DNA of 11,106 nt from DATDMG01 sp036518955 (GTDB lineage Bacteria > Actinomycetota > Actinomycetes > Actinomycetales > Kineosporiaceae): NCBI GenBank assembly GCA_036518955.1, contig DATDMG010000169.1, positions 1 to 11,106 of the forward strand, given 5' to 3'. A program made the translations under genes and the position numbers. Below are positions 6,604 to 11,106 of the stretch, one piece after another (position 1 is the first letter of the stretch; every line of letters begins with the position of its first letter). The notes under the pieces are model-generated. The model did not search any database, was not told where the DNA came from, and saw nothing but the letters and a program-made list of their open reading frames with translations.

Positions 6604-6687
6604 ATCCGGACCCGGGAACAGCGCCCGCTCCGCGGCCACCCTCGGCCAGTCATCGCTGTCGTGGAGCCAGGGCCGCCGCAGATCTGG

Positions 6688-6721
6688 CGTCCGCAGACCT
6701 GGCTGATGTCAGCTGCGGACG
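6688..6721 (-). terminator. Hairpin spanning the RDD gene stop codon
   Basis: CGTCCGCAG (6688-6696) and CTGCGGACG (6713-6721) form a perfect 9-bp stem. One arm lies within the last RDD codons and the stop (6709-6711) falls in the 16-nt loop. It lies between the convergent small ORF and the RDD gene, so it may end transcripts from either side. No T-run is present. Confidence 0.4.
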
Positions 6722-7158
6722 ATGACCGTGCCCGCCGCCTTGTCGTGCAGACCCCGCTGATCCCGGTCCCAGATCAGCGGTGGGACGGCCAGGCAGAGAA
6801 GCATCGACCGCAGCGCGGACCTCCCGAGACCGGGAGGTCCGCCGTCCAGCCTTTCCACCCGCAGGCCGGCAAGCCGGTGCCCCAGGGAGCACCCCGCCGT
6901 ACTCACCAGCAAGACCTGCTCGGCCAGGAGTACGAGCAGCGGCCCGATCGAGCGTCCCAGAGGCGCCAGGAACGCTGCCGCGATCAGTGACGCGACGAGC
7001 CAGTCCGTGAGGATGCCGACTAGTCGGCGCGCAGGCCGGGCCACGGATCCGGGGCCGGCAGCTGATCGGCCCAGACGCTGCCCGGGGTATACCGTGAGTG
7101 TGTCCGAGGCCACGCCCGGGCCGTTCAGCCAAGACGCGATGTCGCGTCGCCCCACCAT
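6709..7158 (-). CDS. RDD family membrane protein
   Basis: The product has 149 residues, normal for a single RDD domain. Seen: RRLVGILTDWLV (44-55) containing the family Arg and first Asp (R45, D52) at the start of the first membrane helix, a second helix near 70-86, SLGHRLAGLRVERL (91-104) as the typical linker, and the ending WDRDQRGLHDKAAGTVIV (130-147) with the last conserved Asp (D139). The role of RDD proteins is poorly defined; some have been linked to ion transport. The ATG at 7158 is supported by a TAGCCT box 6 nt upstream. It reads away from glnA, and an RDD gene next to glnA is, from memory, conserved in mycobacteria (Rv2219A). Confidence 0.87.
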   Translation of the reverse strand: MVGRRDIASWLNGPGVASDTLTVYPGQRLGRSAAGPGSVARPARRLVGILTDWLVASLIAAAFLAPLGRSIGPLLVLLAEQVLLVSTAGCSLGHRLAGLRVERLDGGPPGLGRSALRSMLLCLAVPPLIWDRDQRGLHDKAAGTVIVRS

Positions 7159-7164
7159 TCGGAC

Positions 7165-7170
7165 AGGCTA
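7165..7170 (-). promoter_or_regulatory. -10 box TAGCCT for leaderless RDD gene
   Basis: On the minus strand TAGCCT is followed by 6 nt and the ATG at 7158. It is the same hexamer and spacing as before the MarR-family gene. There is no Shine-Dalgarno. Confidence 0.58.
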
Positions 7171-7277
7171 TCTTGCCCATGTCGCGGACCATCCGTGTCC
7201 GTCGGCGCGCCTGCGGTCAACGGCTCAGCGGACCCTGGCAGGATCGGTCACGTGGCTGTCACCTCCGTGTCCGCCTA

Positions 7278-7315
7278 GTAACAGCGCGGAAACGATAGGG
7301 ACACCCCGGGGAAAC
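7278..7315 (+). promoter_or_regulatory. GlnR box upstream of glnA
   Basis: Four half-sites with exact 6-nt spacing, GTAAC-N6-GAAAC-N6-GACAC-N6-GAAAC, match the actinobacterial GlnR consensus (gTnAC-n6-GaAAC, two tandem pairs). GlnR is the OmpR-type nitrogen regulator that acts on glnA in Streptomyces and mycobacteria. The centre (about 7296) lies near -41 relative to the start expected from the TAGCGT box at 7326, which suits activation under nitrogen limitation. The box is about 120 bp from the RDD start, so an effect on that gene is possible but less likely. Confidence 0.82.
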
Positions 7316-7325
7316 CGACCGTGCC

Positions 7326-7331
7326 TAGCGT
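7326..7331 (+). promoter_or_regulatory. Putative glnA -10 box TAGCGT
   Basis: TAGCGT fits TAnnnT, lies 11 bp downstream of the GlnR box and predicts a 5' leader of about 70 nt. No -35 consensus is seen, as expected for an activated promoter with the GlnR box over the -35 region. Confidence 0.4.
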
Positions 7332-7407
7332 CCGTACACGATACGGGGCGGGTCGACGGCGGTTCGTCCCGCGCACACTCCTGCCCGCTCCCAGCCGTGG
7401 AGGTTGG

Positions 7408-8832
7408 ATGTTCAGCAACGCCGATGAGGTCCTCACGTTCATCGCGGACGAGGGCGTCAAGTTCGTGGACGTGCGGTTCTGCGACCTGCCGGGCGTCATG
7501 CAGCACTTCAACGTGCCGGTCGAGTCCGTCGACGCAAGCTTCTTCACCGACGGCCAGATGTTCGACGGGTCCTCGATCCGCGGCTTCCAGGCGATCAACG
7601 AGTCCGACATGAAGCTCATCCCGGACCTGCAGACGGCCTACGTCGACCCCTTCCGGGTGGAGAAGACGCTGAACCTGACGTTCAGCATCGTCGACCCGTA
7701 CACCGACGAGCCCTACAGCCGTGACCCCCGTCAGGTCGCGCGCAAGGCCGAGGCGTACCTGAAGTCCACCGGCATCGCGGACATCGCCTACTTCGCCCCT
7801 GAGGCGGAGTTCTACATCTTCGACGACGTCCGGTTCGAGACGAAGCAGAACGAGGGCTACTACCACATCGACTCCGTCGAAGGGGCCTGGAACACGGGTC
7901 GGGTCGAGGAGGGTGGCAACCGCGGATACAAGCCGCGCTACAAGGGTGGATACTTCCCGGTCCCCCCGATGGACCACTACTCCGACCTGCGCGACCAGAT
8001 CTGCCTCGAGCTGAACAAGCTGGGCCTGCGGGTCGAGCGGTCGCACCACGAGGTCGGCACTGCCGGCCAGGCCGAGATCAACTACCGGTTCGACACCCTG
8101 CTCAACGCCGCGGACAAGATCCAGGTCTTCAAGTACGTCGTGAAGAACGTCGCCTGGGTGAACGGCAAGACGGCGACCTTCATGCCGAAGCCGCTGTTCG
8201 GTGACAACGGGTCCGGCATGCACTGTCACCAGTCACTGTGGAAGGACGGCGAGCCGCTCTTCTACGACGAGCGCGGCTACGGTGGCCTGTCCGACATCGC
8301 CCGCTGGTACATCGGCGGCCTGTTGCACCACGCGCCGTCCCTGCTGGCCTTCACCAACCCGACGGTCAACTCCTACCACCGCCTCGTGCCGGGCTTCGAG
8401 GCCCCGGTGAACCTGGTCTACTCAGCCCGCAACCGGTCAGCCTGCGTGCGGATCCCGGTGACGGGGTCGAACCCGAAGGCCAAGCGCATCGAGTTCCGGG
8501 TGCCGGACCCGTCGAGCAACCCGTACCTCGCGTTCGCCGCGCAGCTGATGGCCGGCCTCGACGGTATCAAGAACCGGATCGAGCCGCTCGCTCCCGTCGA
8601 CAAGGACCTCTACGAGCTGCCCCCGGAGGAGCACGCCGCCATCCCGCAGGTGCCGGGTTCGCTGTCGAGCGTGCTCGACGCCCTCGAGGCGGACCACTCC
8701 TACCTCTCCGAGGGCGGGGTCTTCACCGACGACCTGGTGGAGACGTGGATCGACTACAAGCGAACCGCGGAGATCCTCCCGATCAGCCTGCGGCCGCACC
8801 CGCACGAGTTCGAGCTGTACTACGACATCTGA
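7408..8832 (+). CDS. glnA: Glutamine synthetase type I (GlnA)
   Basis: This enzyme makes glutamine from glutamate, ammonia and ATP and forms a cytosolic dodecamer. The 474-residue product has the full class I pattern: MFDGSSIRGF with the catalytic Asp53, PEAEFYIFD (metal-binding Glu pair), FGDNGSGMHCHQS (264-276), NPTVNSYHRLVPGFEAP with the flap Glu331, and KDLYELPPEE with Tyr402, the adenylylation site of GSI-beta enzymes. The ATG at 7408 gives the family N-terminus and is preceded by GGAGG (7399-7403) with a short 4-nt spacer. The frame stays open upstream to 7321, but those residues do not belong to the family. Regulation is expected at two levels: transcription through the GlnR box, and adenylylation at Tyr402 by a GlnE elsewhere in the genome. 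It resembles the main assimilatory enzyme GlnA1. Confidence 0.97.
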   Translation: MFSNADEVLTFIADEGVKFVDVRFCDLPGVMQHFNVPVESVDASFFTDGQMFDGSSIRGFQAINESDMKLIPDLQTAYVDPFRVEKTLNLTFSIVDPYTDEPYSRDPRQVARKAEAYLKSTGIADIAYFAPEAEFYIFDDVRFETKQNEGYYHIDSVEGAWNTGRVEEGGNRGYKPRYKGGYFPVPPMDHYSDLRDQICLELNKLGLRVERSHHEVGTAGQAEINYRFDTLLNAADKIQVFKYVVKNVAWVNGKTATFMPKPLFGDNGSGMHCHQSLWKDGEPLFYDERGYGGLSDIARWYIGGLLHHAPSLLAFTNPTVNSYHRLVPGFEAPVNLVYSARNRSACVRIPVTGSNPKAKRIEFRVPDPSSNPYLAFAAQLMAGLDGIKNRIEPLAPVDKDLYELPPEEHAAIPQVPGSLSSVLDALEADHSYLSEGGVFTDDLVETWIDYKRTAEILPISLRPHPHEFELYYDI

Positions 8833-8857
8833 TCGGAAGGGCCTCTGACCTGCTGCG
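8831..8857 (+). repeat. 27-bp imperfect direct repeat, left copy (with CTGACCTGCTG)
   Basis: This stretch starting in the glnA stop codon matches 9437-9463 at 23 of 27 bases, all differences being transitions, and the last 18 bases differ at one position. CTGACC (8845-8850) can also pair with GGTCAG (8863-8868). The core CTGACCTGCTG is at 8845-8855 here, at 9451-9461, and inverted at 9365-9375. Confidence 0.55.
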
Positions 8858-8901
8858 ATACGGGTCAGCGGACCTTCTGTCACACCTGTGTCGCAGATCA
8901 C

Positions 8902-8935
8902 GTTGGCTGGCCCATCTTCGGATGAGCCGGCCAAC
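8902..8935 (+). terminator. UUCG-capped hairpin, likely glnA terminator
   Basis: Two 15-nt arms (8902-8916 and 8921-8935) pair over their whole length with one G-U pair and one C-A mismatch, closing on a C(UUCG)G tetraloop, an especially stable cap. It lies 69 nt after the glnA stop. A short TTT follows 5 nt later rather than a full U-tract. Confidence 0.65.
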
Positions 8936-8954
8936 CTGCGTTTGCCGCCTGGCC

Positions 8955-8982
8955 GTCGAGCGGCCCGCGTCGGCCGCTCGAC
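8955..8982 (+). terminator. Second strong hairpin downstream of glnA
   Basis: GTCGAGCGGCC (8955-8965) and GGCCGCTCGAC (8972-8982) form a perfect 11-bp stem with a 6-nt loop, 19 nt after the UUCG hairpin. It is probably a back-up terminator; no T-run follows. Confidence 0.5.
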
Positions 8983-9233
8983 TACCAGCGTGGCGAGCGG
9001 GGTGCGGTCCATACCGACGGGTCAGCTCCCCGATGCCTGCCCGAGCTGCCCACAGCAGGTCTCGAGCATCGACAGCGACCGGTGACGGCCTGTTTGGGCC
9101 GGCAGCCGCCCGGAAACTGGATCAGAGATCACCGGGTGGACGCAGGCGGCCCGGTGGTCCGGCCCCGGCCAGCCAAGGATGGCGGTTCCGTGGAGGTCCA
9201 TTGCAGTTCGTCGTCCTGGACAAGGACTTGGCC

Positions 9234-9360
9234 TCAACCCGACGGGCGGTCGGCCGGCAGCGTGACGTAGAAGGTGGCGCCGCGGCCGGGGTGGCGCCGC
9301 GGCCGGGGTGGCGTCCGCGGCCGGGGTGGCGTCCGCGGGCGGTGGCAAGCCTCGGGCGAT
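9234..9360 (-). pseudogene. C-terminal remnant of a sensor histidine kinase
   Basis: On the minus strand the frame ending at TGA 9234-9236 reads PGRGATFYVTLPADRPSG, the typical last strand of a histidine kinase ATP-binding domain (G-x-G-A-T-F-x-V-x-L-P). About 70 nt upstream, IARGL can be read at 9360-9346 in another frame; in intact kinases a similar IARxL lies about 18 residues (54 nt) before the PG of that motif. The excess is close to one repeat unit of the tandem repeat found exactly between the two pieces. Nothing recognisable remains upstream: no H-box, N-box or intact G1 box. The end motif is clear. The IARGL assignment is tentative, and a chance match cannot be excluded. Confidence 0.42.
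9274..9342. repeat. 17/18-bp GC-rich tandem repeat, about 4 copies
   Basis: Two identical 17-bp units (9274-9290, 9291-9307; GTGGCGCCGCGGCCGGG) are followed by an 18-bp unit with one extra T (9308-9325) and a diverged last unit (9326-9342). Since 17 is not a multiple of three, each added unit shifts the frame of any gene across it. It lies inside the histidine kinase remnant and copies the stretch encoding its PGRGAT. Confidence 0.85.
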
Positions 9361-9436
9361 GTGACAGCAGGTCAGCGAGGGGGCCCGGGGTCACGGCGCA
9401 CGGTGCCTCGCCGCCACGATCATTCCTACGACCTCT

Positions 9437-9463
9437 GACCAGAAAGGCTTCTGACCTGCTGCG
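9437..9463 (+). repeat. 27-bp imperfect direct repeat, right copy
   Basis: Partner of 8831-8857, 606 bp apart. Its right half forms the left arm of the hairpin at 9453-9472. Together the copies bracket the gene-poor region and the kinase remnant. Confidence 0.55.
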
Positions 9464-9472
9464 GAGCAGGTC
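9453..9472 (-). terminator. Hairpin downstream of the chemoreceptor gene
   Basis: GACCTGCT and AGCAGGTC form a perfect 8-bp stem around a 4-nt loop, 28 nt past the stop of the minus-strand chemoreceptor gene. A terminator is the simplest reading. On the minus strand only a weak TTT-containing stretch follows. Confidence 0.5.
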
Positions 9473-9500
9473 TGCCAGGCACGGGTGTCGAGGCCGGACG

Positions 9501-11106
9501 TCACACGCGGAATCTGGAGATGGTCTGCCGCAGTTCGTGGCTCATCCGGGCCATGGCTTCGGCCGCCTGTCGCGCTGCCGCGACACTCACCCTGGTGGTC
9601 TCGGCGGCCTGGGCGACGGCGCTGATGTCCGCCGCGATCCCACCGGAACCCTCGGCGGCGAGCGAGACGCTGTGGGTGATCTCAGTGGTGGTGGCGGTCT
9701 GTTCCTCCACCGCCGAGGCGATGGTCGTCTGGTAGTCGCCCAACTGCTGGATGATCCCGGCGATCTCGCCGATGGCGGAGACGGCGTTGGTCGTGTCCCG
9801 CTGGATGGCCTCGATACGCCGGGAGATGTCCTCGGTAGCGCGAGCGGTTTCCTGGGCGAGGTCCTTGACCTCGCTGGCGACGACCGCGAAGCCCTTGCCG
9901 GCGTCGCCCGCGCGGGCGGCCTCGATGGTGGCGTTGAGGGCCAGCAGGTTGGTCTGTTCCGCGATGGACGTGATCAGCTTGAGCACATTGCCGATCTCCG
10001 CACTGGACTCCCCCAGCTTGCTCACCGTGTCGTTCGTCGCGTGGATCACCTCAGTGGCCTGCTCTCCGATCCGGGCGGCGCCTTGCGCCGTCGAGGCGAT
10101 CTCCCGGATCGAGGCGTCCATCTCCGCCGCGGCGGAAGCGACGGTCTGCACGTTGTCGGACACCTCGCCCGCGGCGGCGCTGACGGACTCCGAACTGCCG
10201 GACGTCTGGGCTGCGGCCTCGGCGATCTCGGAGGAGCTGCGGCTCACCCCGTCCGCAGCCGTCGCCAATTCGCCCGCGGCACGCGAGATCGCGGTCATCG
10301 CTGACCGCATCGCCCCGGTCGCACGGTCCAGCGCGGCCGACATCAGGCCCAGTTCGTCACGCCCGCTCATCCCGGCGTGCTGGGTGAGATCGCCGCTGGC
10401 GACGCCGTCCAACACCGACGACATCCGCCGCAGCGGGGCGACGATGGAACGGATGAGCAGGACCCCGAAGCCGATGCCCAGGACCAGCGCCACCAGGGCG
10501 AGCGCCACCGCCCACGTGGTCCGGCTGCGACGGACGCCGAGGGCGCCGGCATTGACCGACTTGCCGCCATCGGTCTCGATGGCCTGCAGGGCATCGAGGG
10601 CATCCGCGGCATCCGAAATGGCAGGCTTGGCGACCGCGTAGTATTCCGTCCAGAAGGCTGCGGTGTCGCCCCTGTCGAGCAGTGGGAAGAGCCGGGTGTC
10701 GCGATCGTTCGTGAAGGTGTCCCATGCCTTGACGTAGGCGGCGAACCGGGTGGCGCGGTGACCGCTGGTGGCGTACCCGCCGTACCCGCTGCGACCTGCG
10801 GCCTCCTCCTCGTCGGCCTGCTTGATCCCGACCTTCCACGTGGAGATCACCTTGGGATCGGGCTTCCTGGCGCCGACGGCGGTCGCATAGCCGAACAGCT
10901 CCATGCGGACCTTCAGCTCGGCGTTGTGCAGGTTCGACAGCTGGGCCATCGGGAGCACCGCGTCGGTGTACAGCCGGTCGTTCTGCGCGCCCAGGCTGCC
11001 GAGGCCGGTGATCCCGACGAGGCTGACCAGGCAGGCCAGGGCGACGAGCAGGCTGACGCTGACGGCGACCTTCGCCCGGAGCGTCAGCCGGGACAGCCAG
11101 GTCGTC
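9501..11106 (-). CDS. Methyl-accepting chemotaxis protein, N-terminus outside window
   Basis: The frame ending at TGA 9501-9503 runs open to the right edge, giving 534 residues here. The GTG at 10958 is not the true start: the frame upstream encodes the first membrane helix (window residues about 13-38). Then come a periplasmic helical domain like the four-helix-bundle ligand domain (about 45-190), a second helix (about 197-219, ending VLLIRSIVAPLRRM), a HAMP domain (about 219-270) and the cytoplasmic signalling domain. Its hairpin tip EQTNLLALNATIEAARAG at 383-400, followed by GKGFAVVASEVKDLA, is the CheA/CheW contact. Glu/Gln-Glu/Gln pairs in the flanking helices (e.g. SAVEEQTATTTEI) are likely methylation sites. 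There is no C-terminal CheR-binding pentapeptide; the protein ends SRFRV. It signals attractant or repellent binding to the CheA kinase. Ligand unknown, and no che genes are visible here. Confidence 0.95.
   Translation of the reverse strand, partial: TTWLSRLTLRAKVAVSVSLLVALACLVSLVGITGLGSLGAQNDRLYTDAVLPMAQLSNLHNAELKVRMELFGYATAVGARKPDPKVISTWKVGIKQADEEEAAGRSGYGGYATSGHRATRFAAYVKAWDTFTNDRDTRLFPLLDRGDTAAFWTEYYAVAKPAISDAADALDALQAIETDGGKSVNAGALGVRRSRTTWAVALALVALVLGIGFGVLLIRSIVAPLRRMSSVLDGVASGDLTQHAGMSGRDELGLMSAALDRATGAMRSAMTAISRAAGELATAADGVSRSSSEIAEAAAQTSGSSESVSAAAGEVSDNVQTVASAAAEMDASIREIASTAQGAARIGEQATEVIHATNDTVSKLGESSAEIGNVLKLITSIAEQTNLLALNATIEAARAGDAGKGFAVVASEVKDLAQETARATEDISRRIEAIQRDTTNAVSAIGEIAGIIQQLGDYQTTIASAVEEQTATTTEITHSVSLAAEGSGGIAADISAVAQAAETTRVSVAAARQAAEAMARMSHELRQTISRFRV

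Larger units (their letters stand above)
8833..9500. other. 668-bp gene-poor region between glnA and the chemoreceptor gene
   Basis: No intact gene is supported here. The region holds strong hairpins after glnA (8902-8935, 8955-8982), a smaller inverted repeat CACCGGG/CCCGGTG (9130-9136/9150-9156), a minus-strand remnant resembling the end of a sensor histidine kinase (9234 to about 9360), a 17/18-bp tandem repeat (9274-9342), several CTGACCTGCTG elements, and a hairpin after the chemoreceptor gene (9453-9472). Between about 8985 and 9230 I see little else. Short open frames here have unbiased, Arg/Pro-rich composition and lack ribosome binding sites. Confidence 0.6.

Noticed and set aside
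5187..6653. 488-residue minus-strand frame across the end of lipA and the DUF4191 gene
   Set aside because: It is antisense to supported genes, with Arg/His/Pro-rich composition and no recognisable fold.
7321..7407. Upstream GTG start for glnA at 7321
   Set aside because: The added residues are Arg-rich and absent from the family. GGAGG and the MFSN start at 7408 fit better, and the stretch probably contains the promoter.
9274..9342. Possible CRISPR array
   Set aside because: The units are contiguous with no spacers, only about four copies, and no cas genes are nearby.
9022..9348. Minus-strand frame beginning with repeated PAADAT units
   Set aside because: The repeats come from the 17/18-bp DNA tandem repeat. 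The frame has no ribosome binding site, and the neighbouring frame gives the better histidine kinase match.
8238..10304. 688-residue plus-strand frame from within glnA through the gene-poor region into the chemoreceptor
   Set aside because: It overlaps two certain genes in other frames, is Arg/Gly/Pro-rich and shows no domain.
1..11106. A new defence, mobile or biosynthetic system
   Set aside because: I looked for transposases, integrases, toxin-antitoxin pairs, tRNAs and clustered unknown genes and saw none. Most of the window is conserved actinobacterial core genes, and the only unknown coding gene is the 71-aa ORF.

Overview
The window is high-GC DNA with the look of an actinobacterial chromosome. 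Codons mostly end in G or C, several genes appear to be leaderless behind TAnnnT boxes, F420-type chemistry is present, and a GlnR operator precedes a type I glutamine synthetase. The order lipB - lipA - DUF4191 gene - RDD gene - glnA is, from memory, the one found around Mycobacterium tuberculosis Rv2217-Rv2220, so the middle is conserved core genome. A membrane chemoreceptor on the right suggests a motile or taxis-capable actinomycete. I cannot name the genus.

Left block (1-2461): an MMPL-family exporter (minus strand, cut by the left edge) is transcribed away from a MarR-family repressor gene (plus strand). A 40-bp palindrome lies between them, which suggests a self-regulated, ligand-responsive efflux pair.

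Middle block (2459-5406): lipB and lipA, the two enzymes of endogenous protein lipoylation, are separated by a convergently placed LLM-class F420-dependent oxidoreductase gene. The MarR stop codon overlaps the lipB -10 box. The lipA/oxidoreductase divergent region holds DnaA-box-like sequences. LipA carries an unusual C-terminal tail.

Glutamine block (5483-8982): a DUF4191 membrane protein, a small unrecognised ORF with a good ribosome binding site, an RDD membrane protein on the opposite strand, then glnA. A four-half-site GlnR box with exact spacing lies upstream of glnA and a series of strong hairpins lies downstream.

Right block (8833-11106): a 668-bp gene-poor stretch contains the apparent C-terminal remnant of a sensor histidine kinase. 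The remnant is interrupted by a 17/18-bp tandem repeat, and copies of a CTGACCTGCTG element surround it. It is followed by a methyl-accepting chemotaxis protein (minus strand, cut by the right edge).

I found no convincing new multi-gene system. The less ordinary signals are regulatory or structural: five matching leaderless starts, the MarR/MMPL palindrome, the DnaA-box cluster, the glnA 3' hairpins and the repeat-expanded kinase remnant. All family assignments come from reading motifs; no database search was run.
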